From Rallus limicola (taxonomy: Eukaryota > Chordata > Aves > Gruiformes > Rallidae): a stretch of 64,000 nucleotides of DNA. The stretch spans positions 5,208,001-5,272,000 of the forward strand of contig JAKCOZ010000009.1 in assembly GCA_022605955.1 (NCBI GenBank), given 5' to 3'. Position 1 is the stretch's first letter. The number at the start of each line of letters is the position of its first letter. Of the stretch, positions 51,425 through 63,170 are shown piece by piece. The position numbers were made by a program, and so were the translations under genes. The notes under the pieces were generated by a model. The model worked only from the letters and a program-made list of their open reading frames with translations. It was not told the DNA's origin and did no database searches.

Positions 51425-53964
51425 TCTTTCCCACAGACTTCCTAGGAACCAGTGCTACAAGGATGTGTGCACACTGCTGGGGAGAATGCTACAGAAATTC
51501 ACAGGATGGGTACTGCTGCTGGTTAGGCAGAGTGCCTGAAGAGTGCACGCTTCTCCAGTTGCTCCACCAACAAAAAGCTTGACCTCAGACAATACTCTAG
51601 ATCTTTTGCACAGGGTGCCACTGTAATGTTACAGATGAGAAAGGGTCCCATCACCTGATCTTCCTTTTTCTTTCCTTTACAGAAATTGCAAGAGAGGTAC
51701 AGCACCCATACTTAGCCACATGAGCATCATCTGTGAGTATTAATTTCAGGTCCCATCACAAGATGTGGAGCCTGCTGTTGCCGTGTTATGCCTGTGCTTC
51801 CCTAGAACAAACTAGATATTCTTACATGGTCTGCATAGCAATTTCTCTGCTAGATATTTGAGCTGCCTCTGCTGTGCTTTTCAGCTTCTGGTCTCCATTC
51901 CAAAGCTATTTTAGTCCAGTTGTTATCTGTACTGCTGGTGATACATTCTTACTGCCCCATCCACTTCTTTCTCTTTATAAAGATATTCCAAGTTTTCCTT
52001 CAGGGGTTTGTCCTCTGGCTGAACACCTTGACACAAACCTGTCCCCACTGCTATCAACCCACTTTTGTGCCATGAACAGGACTTCTGTAACTGTGATAAG
52101 AGACATTTCTAACCAGGATGTGAATACAAGGGAACGACCTAGGGTGCTGCAATCAGAGATTATATATAACCTTTCCTCCCACTCACCCTCGGCCTTTCTC
52201 ACAGCATGGGTGTTGTTCAATTCTTCTCCAACTCATGCCCTCCTTCTTTCCCTCCCACTGCATGCCCGGTTCCTCCAGCTATGCACTTTGTGACATCTAT
52301 ATTCACTGCAGTTGCAGCTCTCACATGGAGAAGGCCATGTGGCTATGTGCTTCTCCTGTTCTTTTATTATATTCTTGTCAGGCATACATCAAGTAGCATG
52401 CTACAAGAGGCCACATGCATCTGAAACTGTAGCAAAACACACAGGAAGGTAGACACCCAAACAGCATAGTCACCTGCTTAGTATGGCAAATGAACAAGGT
52501 TACAGAGTTACATTTAAAAACTTTACTTCTGGGATTTCCAGCTGCTCAGGTGCTCAGTGAAGTCTAGAAACTCTTCTGTGCTTTTTTTTTTTGGCACATG
52601 GTATAGAAAGAAGGTGTTTAAATCCCAGATTTCAAAGGTCTTTCTAGCGTACGAAGGTACAAATAATATTCATCACCTAGTGCAGACTGGCATTCATCTC
52701 ACTAGCCACACACCTTGAGTAAGTATTTGCCTGTGTAAATGTACTTAATACTGGTTTTGGTCCTGAACAAGAATAAGTAGTTGTTCATACAGCAAACCAT
52801 GATGATCATTTAGAGCTGCATTAGAAATGCCACGAACAAATGCAGTAGGGCTTTCGTTTATGCCACTCATCTTGAAGCATTTTGCAGTTTTCCTTCCTAA
52901 ACTCCTGACCTGCCCTGTTTCTCTTCAGATTTGTAACCCAGGAGTCAAAACAAACAAACAAAAAAGAACCCCGTCTGCCTTCCTCAAATAAGGAGCAGTT
53001 AAGTAGTGCTCCTGGCAAGTACAAATAGATAAGTACTACAGTTGCACTGTGTTAATTACTATCTAGAAGAGTGGCATTTTAATGACTTGCGTGCGGTATA
53101 CTCACAAAATAAAATCCCTTGGCATAGAAAACAGCTGAGCCTGTGAAATGAAAAATACCCTACCCACTCTTCACCTTTGATAGTGATGTTATCAAGGCTG
53201 CTTTACTGTCCAGAAATGCACATTACTTTCTTCCTCATAGCTTGCTCTTTCCCAGGACTGGTATTTTTTTAACAGCTGAACTAGGGAAGAATTTTGCTCC
53301 TAGATCACATCAGCCTATGCCAAAGAAAGCTTCTGGCATAGGTTGGGAATAGGAAGAAGAGTTCGCTTGTGTGTGGTTCCTGCCTCTCTTGTCCTTTCTT
53401 CTGGAAAGGGTTGGAGCGATGCTTTTTATGCAACCACAGGTGGGGAACTGGGCCAACACTGGACCTGGGAAACTACTGCAACAGAGCTTTTGGTCTGTCA
53501 TTTTTAACACCTGCTCTTTCTTTTGCTCTCCCTGGATTTCAACACATATAATTATAGCCAACAGCAGCAGACAGTTGGCTGGTCCTTTTAGAAACTTCAT
53601 CTTGAACAGGCATGAGCTAAAGTATAGAAAAACCTGTTATCCAGTACTTGCTATGAAAGTATGAACCAAAGGAAGTTCCAGGGGGACTCAAAGCGAGGTA
53701 AAACACAATCACGTAACGGTACTACAAACCAGCTGGACTCACTTACAGCTATCTGCAAAAGCTGCACTCCTATTGACCCACACTCAGCAGCTCTCAGTTG
53801 TTAATCCCAGGGCAGTCTAGTAATCTTACAAACACAGCTACAAACCTTCCCATGTGCAGCAACAGCCTGGCTTTAATAACTTCACTGATGTTTGGATGCA
53901 TCCTGACACTTGGAAGTCACTTTGCTGACAGGCATTTACAAACAACGCCGCAATTGCATGACCT

Positions 53965-53992
53965 CCACCACCACCACCACCACCACCACCAC
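53965..53992 (+). repeat. (CCA)9 microsatellite beside a RASAL2 exon
   Basis: Nine uninterrupted CCA units lie 127 bp past the donor of the 54120-54246 exon, reading UGG repeats in the RASAL2 pre-mRNA. They encode a run of His in an unrelated plus-strand frame (53798-54091) that is not a gene. Confidence 0.95.
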
Positions 53993-54119
53993 GATGCGAT
54001 GCTACCCACCTCAGCTACCCACTTCTTCACAAGGATGCTGCCCGGGAAGCAGCACCGTGCGATAACGGCTCACAGCTATAAATTAAAATGAATTTGTTAT
54101 GGCCAGGGTTTGGACTTAC

Positions 54120-54246
54120 CTAGTTTGGTGGCCCCCTCTTGTGGGTACTCGGGGAATTGGCCTTCGGAGGGGACGCTCACCGTCCGGCGCAGGCAGCGCC
54201 CTTTCGTAGCATCCACCTGCGTGTCCTGGACCCCATCGATAGGCAT
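54120..54246 (-). CDS. RASAL2: RASAL2 internal coding exon: linker inserted in the split PH domain
   Basis: Minus-strand exon of 127 bp with acceptor TTTATGCAG|ATGCC and donor CTAG|GTAAGTCC, a near-perfect donor. It holds 42 codons plus one base, from MPIDGVQDTQ to TVSVPSEGQFPEYPQEGATKL. The TVSVPSEGQFPEYP core is characteristic of SynGAP-family proteins and joins the upstream ...LLNREKE in frame. The first dozen residues look like the variable part of the exon (human, from memory, differs at about half of them), while the rest is close to identical. R-x-x-S in LRRTVS is a candidate basophilic-kinase site. The exon is CpG-rich compared with the surrounding AT-rich intron. At 127 bp it is not divisible by three, so skipping it alone would break the frame; skipping it together with the 107-bp exon (234 bp in total) would keep the frame. 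The ATG at its first position is internal. Confidence 0.95.
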
Positions 54247-57200
54247 CTGCATAAAAAGGATGCCGATAGCTGTTAATTTGCCACCGGGCCACACTTTTGA
54301 TATGCCATCCAGTAAGAACTTCACTTTTCTAGTCATCTGCTAATAACTTTTAGGCGCAGTTCAGACAAAAATTCCTGAGGCTTGCCCAGGAAAGCACTGC
54401 AGCCATGAGGAACAGGAGTGCCCACAGACAGGTGCTCAGCTCAGAGGCAGCTGCGTGCAGGTCTGCGGCAGCCTGCGCTCCAGAGGTATCAAGTCACAAC
54501 ACAGCCAACCCACCTGACTAAGGCGGCAGTCCTGCCCTTCAAAACTGGTTCTCCAACACCGGACCCATTGCTACCCTGGCCTTGCCTACTTCCACGCTGG
54601 GAAAAAGTCAGGCAGAGGCTGGCAGTGAGGTGACTGCATGAGAAACTTGGGGATTAGAAAAGTGTTTTTGCAGTCTCAGCACGTATCTGGTGATCAGCTA
54701 CAGCATGTCAGAAGGAAACAGACATTTGGCTGGAGAAAGGGAATACCGGCTATTAAGTTGAACTCATCCTCAGACTGGGACCTCAGGGTCCACGCTATTC
54801 CATAGTAATAAAATTCTGCACAGTTTCTCTTTAGAAGTTCAGAATGTACAAAGATACTGTTTCTCTTCTGAAATTCTGGCAGAACTTGACCCCTCAGGGT
54901 TTGCTGCCCCCAAACCTTGCCTTGAAACATCTGCCTGGACAACTACATTTTGCTAGAGAGGTGCTGATGGTGGAAATAAAAGCGTCAAGTTCTGTTACCT
55001 ACCACTACAGCTGCAAGGTATTTAGACCACAGCCCAGAGCTCGAAAAGAGCCAAAGTGAAACAGTCTTTTTGTCCAACAGCACGTACATCTGGGAACAAG
55101 AAATAAGCCTGATGTACTCGTAATCCAGTCCTCCCCAAAAAAAGGATTTGGAGGATAAGGTTGAGAACCCAACTACTTTATGGATTTATACGGACACTTT
55201 TGTGTAAGCTGATGCTGTTGACAAGATCAGCACAGGTTAATTCAAGCATCAGTTACTTTGCATAGAGAAAGGCAGACATAAAAAACTTCAAACAGCTGCT
55301 TGCTCCCCGGAGTTGTAGTCCAGATTGCCCAGCAGGAGGAAGACATTCTTCACTATACTCTTCTGAAGAACATACACACTGTTCTGAAGAGGGTCAGAAA
55401 ACAGCAAAGATCCTTCAAGCAGGTGAAAGACCAGTCACCAAAGATGGGAGACTGCGTGGGAGAATATCATCTCCAGAACCAAGCTAAGCAGGTTCTTGTT
55501 CCGTGGTCACCATTGCTTCCTTAACCGAGTCACTACCAAGTGGGCACCCGAGGCCAGTGCTACCTTCTCCAGGACTTCTGGGCCCCAGGCGCCCCAAAGA
55601 ACTGGCACAGAAGGGTGACACAAGAGGTAGGATGCAAGACCCAGACCCATATTTGTTACTGCAACATTATTTAGAGATAAACTGGTTACCCTAAAGCCAT
55701 CGGTCTGGTGTCTGGAACCTGTAACTTGGTGGGGCTGCCTTAAGCCCATACATTTAAGAGTTAGAAGAAACCCCAGGGATGATGGAGAGACACAGCATCT
55801 GGGGGCTGGAGGCAGGCAGAGCCCCACAGCACTCAAAACGTCGCAGCGTACTTTTGAGGAGGACATTGGCATCAACAGTACAACTGCGGTACATGCAATA
55901 TGGCAATTTATTTTCATATCACTTAGTAGAAGACAGCTTGGAGCTAAAGGAACAGAAGCCCCTGTGATACTTCCTGTGCTGCTTATCCTTTCGTATCTTC
56001 AATCATTGCTAAGACCCAAGTATTAATAGCAAACAAAAAGATATTATTCATTTGTACCCAAGGTTGTAAAAGATGTACAAGATACTGTACTATTTTAGAA
56101 ACACGCTGCACAACAATGGTGCTCTCAGACTAGTTCTGGCATTTCCTGACTTTTAAGCACTTAGCATTCTCTTAAGGTCATTTTTAAATGCTATTTATTA
56201 CCACGCTAGTCTATTTGTCTCCTTCAAACGGTGCTCGTTTTTCAAACCCTGTTTCCCAAATCCCTTGTGGTTATTCCCTTAAGGCTGCTTTCTTTGCTGG
56301 TAGGGTTTTGCAGTAACTCCTCTGCCGAATTATCTCCGTGAGAGAGCACATTAGGAAGCAGAGATTAATTTTGCTAGTTAATGCCACAACATCATGTACT
56401 GGCTTTTCAGTTTGCATCTGGAGCCTCTGCTTAGTCTTCTAAACGCTCCTCTGCTCCACTGCCCCTTCTGCGTCCCCTCATTTCCTCCAGAGCATTTTTT
56501 GGTAGGATGCTGCAAGCTGTGTCTCCAGAACAGTTCCTATCAGCGATACTGGGTACCTGCTTCTGCACACCTTAACACATCCCTCCTTTCTCAGCGAACT
56601 TCTTGCACTTACACCTAACTGCCAGCTCTGTATCCTGTGGGGCGGATGTCTCCACTGTTGGATTTCTTCAGCAGAGAAGTGAATATAGTCCCTAATCTTT
56701 TACCTCTTCTGTACCTGCCCGTGCTTTTGGACACTGGATCACAAGAACATTCTTTTAACCTGCTGACATGAAAAAAAAATCCCCAATGTTACTACCATCC
56801 TGACAGCAGCGTGTATAAGAACAGTGACCAGAGCCAAGAGGGCGTTAGAGATGCGCTGACTTGCTGCTGAGGATGAGGAGGAGAACAGTGATCGAAGACA
56901 CGCTGTCCTTTCTGTCCTTGGGAAAAGCAAACAGGCTGCAGCACACCGGAGTCAATGTCAAAAACAAATCTACTTCTGCATACCAGAGATAGGATTTATC
57001 TTCAAAGAGGAACTAAGCTATTAACAGGAAGACTGTCTGAGAGCTCAGGTCCTAATTCTGGGTCACTTAGCCTTTTGTCCTTAAAAATCTGCCCAGACTA
57101 GGAAAACATGGTTAGGCTGCAAGCTGAAAAAAGGTTCAGTGTAGCTGTGTCCATCCAGCGCAGTACAGTCCACACCAGCAAATGACTGCTTTTGTCAGCG

Positions 57201-57485
57201 TATTTACAGCAGCTTGAAACAAACCTGACACTGCTTACTTCACTCAATAACTCTGTAAATTGGATAAAGAACAACATTTTATCACCACACGGATTGATCT
57301 ACACCAAAGAATGTACAAACACAATTTTATGGACATGATTCAAGTAGCAAAGTAGCTAAAAAAAATAATAATCCTCCCTTAAGTCTGACTTAAATGTGTC
57401 ATGTGAAGTAGCACTCCTCCAAAACCATGGCCTCAGTCTATCCTGACAGAAAAGAGCGAGCACTGAGACCGCAGGACCAGTATAA

Positions 57486-57513
57486 GATCTTATGCTGACT
57501 TCAGCATAAGATC
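57486..57513. repeat. Perfect 13-bp inverted repeat with a 2-bp spacer
   Basis: GATCTTATGCTGA, then CT, then TCAGCATAAGATC: every base of the 13-bp arms pairs. The spacer is only two bases, so this is a near-perfect palindrome. Confidence 0.85.
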
Positions 57514-60500
57514 AGCTTGCTTTTAAAAATGAGCAGGCGAAACAAGCGTGGTCAGCAGCTCTGTGTCTCTTGGGGCTGGACAAGATTTTAACCAGGTATA
57601 CCGGCTGCTCCGTGGTACGTCAAACACATTTACAGATGGGGTGGCACCAAAACAAGCGCACAACTGAAGATGATATAAACATCAAGCCAGACATCTGCAA
57701 TCCCCTGACCCACCTCTAGCCCCTGCCGCTGCAGCGAGCAATTTGGCAGAGGACAGAAGGGAATGACCAAGTCTTGGCAGTCAGGACTCTAATAGCAGTT
57801 TAAGCTTTCAGCTCTTATTTTGTTCTTTTCTCCATCCAGCTCTGTATTCCAGTTCTCTGCCCTGCTAAGACTTCACCAACTTGGGAATTGTCCTAGCCTG
57901 AGCCAATGTGCTGAAGCTGCTGGCTTCAGGGCTGGACTCTAAGCAGCATAACTCTGGGACAAGAAGGTGTGTACCGACAGTCCAAGTGCTGGTAATTTTG
58001 ACCATCTTGACAATTTTGATCCTAGGCAAATTTCTCAATCTAATGAGGACACTAAACTCTTGGACAGCATCACAGCTCACCTGGCACTGGACATGCAAAC
58101 TGAGCTAAGCTATAGAAAAAAAGAAAAGAGGTAGGAAAAAAGTTTCTTCATTGCAGATAGATTTTTTTTTGAGACTGGAAAGACCAGTTCAAGATAAAAA
58201 CTAGGAAAGTTGCAACCTCTTCTGAACTAGTAGTTGGGAAGTTTGAAATCATGTCAAAGTTAAATAATTAATTTTAATTTGTACCTTCCTCAAGAAAGTT
58301 TAGAAGCTGGCTAAAAGCTTGACATACAAAGCCACTCGCATTGACAGCAAAGATTCCTTTGAACTTTTGGAAAAGGAACAATTACATCCATTTGGGAAGA
58401 GATGCAAATCTTTTCCTGCAACAGGGTCCAGATTTGGCAAACTCCTATCAACAGGTAAAACACAGTTGTTGTTAAGTTCCCAACACGAACAACTCTTTTG
58501 AGAATGGCAGTGGGCATTTCTGAAGAGCCTTCCCTGGAGCCTCCGGCATTGGTGTTTGCTCTTGCTATCTTCTCTTGGGATTGCTGCTGCTGCTTGGCTA
58601 CCCATGTCAATTGCAGGAGATGGCAGAGTAGGGAAATACATCAGAGACATCCTGCTGTTGGTCACTGTCACCAGCAGCAGTAAGTAGCAGACCTTGTCAC
58701 AGTGGATGTAGGTCTCTACTCTCCATCGCCCTTAAATAAAACCACCTCTAAATCCAAGAAGAAAGATGAGGTTTGGTGTGCAGGGAGGAAAAAGGAAGAG
58801 CCTAACATAGTGAGAAGTGTTCTTCATCTCCAAGCAAAGGCAAAGTTCTGCAGGACAGCAGCCAAGGCACGGACAAAGACTAACTTAAACAGCAGCTTGA
58901 AGCCAGATGCAGACATTTGTCACATCCGTTGCAGAAGTGTTGTGCAGTGGATTATCTATCTGAGCCCGCTCTTCATAAACACCAACTCGTTGCCTTTTCT
59001 GGCTTAAACGGTGCTGGTTTTGCAGACACTTCTACTGCACCCTCACAGCTCTTACCCTATGGAACAGATTTCTCAAACAATGACAGTATCTAAGCCTTCC
59101 TGACTGCCTTTCTCATAGAAAAACAACCTGATTTGTAAGTGAATCAATCTAGACCTGTTCTGCTAGTTTTGGAAGATGCTGCTGGATACTCACCACATCA
59201 TGATATGCTGTAGTAATTGCACACCACCTGTCACTCATGACTCCTTATTCATTAAGTCATCTCCCATGTCCCTACAGGGCTTCATTTTCTTTCTATTTAC
59301 CTTATAGGCCTCAGTCTCTTCCCTTCATTAATAATCATTCTTCAGTCTCACCTACTTTTATTTTATAAAGTTGACAGGTGTCAAGTAATTAATATCAGCC
59401 TACACTGCACAAGGGGATACCATGAGACTATTTTTGTCCAAGTAATTACAGATATTTTTGGATCAAGTTGTACCTCACAATTTCTCTTCTTTCCAATCTA
59501 CTCTTGTGCTCACACAGTGCAAAAATCCCTCTTACACACAGCCTAACCAAACTGCCTCGACATAAATCTGCACCAGTGGGATGTTGTAAGAGAAGTTTTC
59601 TTACTACTGCTTTTATTTCTGTACTGTTCCCTCACTGTTTTATTAAAATCTGTGTAATTCATAAGCTGTATTCTAACAGCATCAGCTAAGAGAAACTAAA
59701 TGCAGCGTTATACCTGAAACAACAAAGATGCCTTTCATTTACCTGTTTGCATTTTGTATGCGGTTTTCCTACTTTTTGGCCTTGACATACATACTTGTGT
59801 AACGATTTTACATAGAGTTATAAACATCAAACATTTTGGTTCCCTTTCAATTTCACACAGGCTCAGCTCCTTGGGTTTTTATTCCAGGAAGTAACAAAGC
59901 AGATGCACAGAAAATGAAATGAGACGCTTCAGACTTACACCAGCCTTGCGATGATGCAAGTGGTCTTTCAGCTGCAAGGGTACTCTGCTGTTAACATCTC
60001 TTCCTTCTGCCCCCCACACCCTTACTGATGGGTATCATCCTGTACCTCACATTGTTTCTAAGATCCTCTTCAGCAGCCCAAAGAACTTCCAACTTAACAC
60101 TCTACCAGTAAATTCCACGTTCAGAGCAAGAGCGCCTCTATTTTCAGCCTCCCATAGCCTCTCTCGCCTCATTTCAGGTTAACAAAAAACCTCCTCCTGC
60201 ATCACCTTTCCAATAATTTTACTCTAAACATAATCTTTGATTTGATTCTTGAAGAAACCTCCCTCTTCCTCATTCACCTGGTCTTTTCCTTAGGTTCCCA
60301 GTACCTGCAGTCCTACCTGCAGGCCTTTTTCAGCTCCCCTCCTATATACTTTTCAGTCATTACACTCATCTCCCTGTCTCGTTCACTCTTACTTCTCGAT
60401 CACATTTCATAGAGCCTCTTTCAACCCCGACTGACTTGCCAGGTAAGTCACCTCCTGTCCCCCTTCTCATGGAAGCCAGAAGGGATGCTTCTAGTTCAGA

Positions 60501-61008
60501 AAAATTAGAAGGCACAAATCCAGAGTACCAGCTCTGTGCCTCCCTCTCTTAACTAGCAGTTCTACATGCTTTACATTCCATAAGGGATCATATGTACACC
60601 ACCATATATACAGACTCAGAAGCTAGATTAGAACCACCTTTTATTTTCCTACAGGGTATTCATGACTCTGCAAGGAGTTTCCCTTTCCCAAATTACTTGA
60701 AAATCGGAATGGCAAATCTGATGCTTAGCTTCTGAAACAACTCGCGTTATCAGCATGGGGAGTCACACCTGCACCAAAGGCATGTCTGCTCAGCCCATCT
60801 GCATGGATCACCTCCCAAAAACAAGCTCTTTCTCATTGTGATGGTGCAGGCAGGCTCCTTGGAGAGCAGGCTGCAAAGATTTACTCTACTGCTCCACGCT
60901 GGAGGCTTACTGCTGTACGTAAAGCCCAGGATCTGCATAGCCTGATACTGAATTTCTCTGGTTTCTGACAAAAAGCTAGAATGCATTTAAAGACAGTATA
61001 TAATGATT

Positions 61009-61440
61009 TATAGAATCATAGAATGGTTATAGTTCAAAAAAATCTTCAAGTTCATCAAGTCCTACCATCTATCCAGCCCTAATAGGTCCAATACTAGACC
61101 ATGTCAACAAGTACAGCATCTACTCTTCTTTTAAATGTCTCCAGGGATGGTGACTCCCCCACCTCCCTAGGCAGCCTGTTCCAACACCTGATAACCCTTT
61201 CAATAAAGGATTTTTTCCTAATATCCAACCTAAACTTCCCTGATGCAATATAAGACCCCTTGTCCTGTCACTAGCCACCAGGGAGAAGACACCAACCCCC
61301 ACCTTTCAGGTAGTTGTAGAGAGCAACGAGGTCTCCCTTCAGTCTCCTTTTATCCAGACTAAACAACCCTAGCTCCCTCAGCTGCTCCTCATAAGATTTG
61401 TCTTCCAAATCATAAGATTTGTATTCCAAAATGCACCAAT
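61009..61440 (-). mobile_element. CR1 LINE 3' fragment
   Basis: Begins with TATAGAATCATAGAATGG and continues with AAATGTCTCCAGGGATGGTG, CCTAGGCAGCCTGTTCCAAC, CCTTGTCCTGTCACTAGCC, AACGAGGTCTCCCTTCAGTC and CCTCAGCTGCTCCTCATAAG, a standard CR1 3' region in reverse complement. It ends in a 21-bp tandem duplication (61390-61431). Minus-strand frames of about 60 codons here are antisense noise. Confidence 0.93.
61390..61431 (+). repeat. Tandem duplication of 21 bp within CR1
   Basis: CATAAGATTTGTCTTCCAAAT is followed directly by the near-identical CATAAGATTTGTATTCCAAAA, at the 5'-truncated end of the CR1 copy. Confidence 0.88.
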
Positions 61441-62411
61441 GATACATCAGGCTTCCCACAGTTACTCTTTAGTATCTAAGTAAAAGATCCGTCTTACTCC
61501 CAGCAACATGTTTTTAACTGTGGTAGGAGAAATTAAGAACCCGTAAGTGTGTGATTACCACCTTCAGCTAATCCAGTGTGATATGAGCCAGCATTGTTTT
61601 CAATTACATTTCTTTAATGAGAGGCATCCCTTTAGCCTAGCTATGCTGGTACAGTACAGTTTTAGGAATAATTTTCACATGTCCTTAAGTTTCTTCAGTA
61701 TTATACCGTAATTCCTTAGGTGACAGTCCTGTTGGACCAGAAGAATTACATAGTAAACAAGCATCATGACACGGGCCTTTCATTTTCCCTGCATTTGATC
61801 ATCTCTCCTATGCATTAGCATCAACATTGTTCCCTTCTAAACAACTCCAGTCCTTCTCTAAACCATTTTCTTCTACTCTCCCTATGCAAAGAAATCTTTC
61901 GGCAAATAAACCAGATCACCACTGATGATGAGTAATACATAGTGCTACACCAGACACAGCTCTCATAGCCTCAGCCTGTACACAGCCATACACTGAAGCC
62001 TCAAAGGAATCAAGAAAAAAAATACAGAAATTCAGGTCACCTCCAAATGTAAGAAACCATTCTATTAGACTCAGACTTTATCGCATGTAAACGCCCAGGG
62101 ATTTATTTAATGAATTTAAAACCAGCCCTATTTTGTAGCTCCTCCTGATGTATTTCTTTTTAAATAGGGTAAATCTACAGCAGAAAAATTAAAACAAACA
62201 AAGCCAGGACCATTATCGAAGCTCACGTAGTCGTGCCAATCTGCAGACATCAAATATGACAATAAAAAAACCCCATATCATGGTGCAGTCTAGGAGAAGG
62301 GAATTATCAGCACTTGTTTGTTCAGTGTTTCAGTCAACTAAAACCTGCCTATTCTTTAGCCACAGTGACACCACCTTCCCGGCAAGGCACGGTGCCAAGT
62401 ACTACACACTC

Positions 62412-62427
62412 TGCACACACACACACA
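62412..62427 (+). repeat. (CA)n microsatellite
   Basis: Short run of about seven CA units, TGCACACACACACACAG. Confidence 0.88.
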
Positions 62428-63042
62428 GAGTAATTGCACAGTTCAAGCAAAGGCGATTGCAATGGCTTTGAGTACCCATGTCAAGGGGCACCCAGTCTTC
62501 CTTGCTGCATCTAGTGAAAGCAAGCAAACCTGACTCTAACCCTTTGCCTTGTGACTGCTGCAAGGTTGACTCTACAGTGTGAAGGTTGCGCACACCTCCT
62601 CTGCCCAGCACCCCAAGACACACACAAACCAAATCCTTTTTTCCTTACCATTACTGCACTTTTCCCTGCCTTTACATCTGTACTGATGTGATGAGGTGGG
62701 TTTATATACCTATGCTAGCTTCAACTACCAATAAAAGTGGCAATAACATAAGTAGTAGTGGTAGACTTACAACACGGGCTGTAAAACTCCAGGAGGCAGT
62801 TTTGGACGCAAACAGTTTGCTGTCACATCTTCCATGCAACCAGCATCTGGGCCAGCTGGATTACAACCGTGTGCACCGTGCTATCCATACACAGAACAGG
62901 TTAGTTCCCGTTTGCCACCCCCCTTCACACATTTCACTAAACTTGTGAACCAAATAAAGGGGAGCTGAAAAAAGCTGCCTTCCTGCTTTGCCAAGAAAGG
63001 CCAAAAGGTAAATCCTACACAGCTGATGCGAGCTCGTCTCAC

Positions 63043-63170
63043 CTCTTTCTCCCTGTTCAGCAGCACCAGCTGGGTGTCGGTCAGGATGCAGTACTTCCTC
63101 TCCCATGTTGTCGTTTCAGTGTAGGGGGACTGGCCGCAGGACAGTCTGTGCGTAGGTGGTCCTTTCACAT
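63043..63170 (-). CDS. RASAL2: RASAL2 internal coding exon: start of the PH domain region
   Basis: Minus-strand exon of 128 bp. It is flanked by an acceptor (GTTCGCAG before 63170) and a donor (GAG|GTGAGA after 63043). It begins with the last two bases of a codon, then 42 codons running from VKGPPTHRL through CGQSPYTETTTWERKYC to LVLLNREKE, ending in phase 0. I recognise this as the N-terminal PH segment of the RASAL2/SynGAP family; the WERKYCILTD stretch is a typical early PH beta strand. From memory of the human long isoform it covers roughly residues 70-110. RASAL2 is a cytoplasmic, membrane-associated GTPase-activating protein that speeds GTP hydrolysis by Ras. The ATG at the exon edge (63170) is followed at once by TGA in that frame, so it is not a start; the codon before VKG is completed by an upstream exon beyond 64000. 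SYNGAP1 and DAB2IP are related, but the match here and in the other three exons fits RASAL2 best. Confidence 0.95.

Larger units (their letters stand above)
15326..54119 (-). other. RASAL2: RASAL2 intron of about 38.8 kb
   Basis: The longest intron in the window, bounded by the GTAAGTCC donor at 54119 and the CCTTAG acceptor at 15326. It holds CR1 fragments at about 19.9, 21.8 and 48.5 kb, a possible MIR-like piece near 37.4 kb and another near 51.4 kb, a hairpin at 51.1-51.3 kb, CpG-enriched patches at about 16.5-17.1, 26.1-26.4 and 38.4-38.6 kb, G-rich tracts and several microsatellites. Outside these, including 22-26, 26.5-34.5, 43-48 and 49.6-51 kb, I see only AT-rich non-coding sequence with scattered chance open frames. 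Confidence 0.85.
54247..63042 (-). other. RASAL2: RASAL2 intron of about 8.8 kb
   Basis: Intron between the exon at 63.1 kb and the exon at 54.2 kb, bounded by GTGAGA and ATGCAG. It contains a CR1 fragment at 61.0-61.4 kb, a 28-bp near-palindrome at 57.5 kb and a short (CA)n at 62.41 kb. No further exon was recognised. The phases of the flanking exons join directly and match the known protein, so none is required. Confidence 0.85.

Noticed and set aside
53798..54091. Plus-strand frame containing a run of His residues
   Set aside because: The His run is just the (CCA)9 microsatellite read in one frame; there is no other protein-like content.
54244..54246. ATG opening the 54-kb exon as an isoform start
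   Set aside because: It lies directly after a good acceptor and is in frame with the upstream PH exon; the human counterpart has Ile here (from memory), so it is an ordinary internal codon.
55507..55917. 136-codon minus-strand frame
   Set aside because: Repetitive hydrophobic content without a domain and no splice context; judged a chance frame.
63168..63170. ATG at the first base of the 63-kb exon as a possible start codon
   Set aside because: ATG is followed directly by TGA; the true frame is one that enters from an upstream exon (…G|AT GTG AAA GGA).
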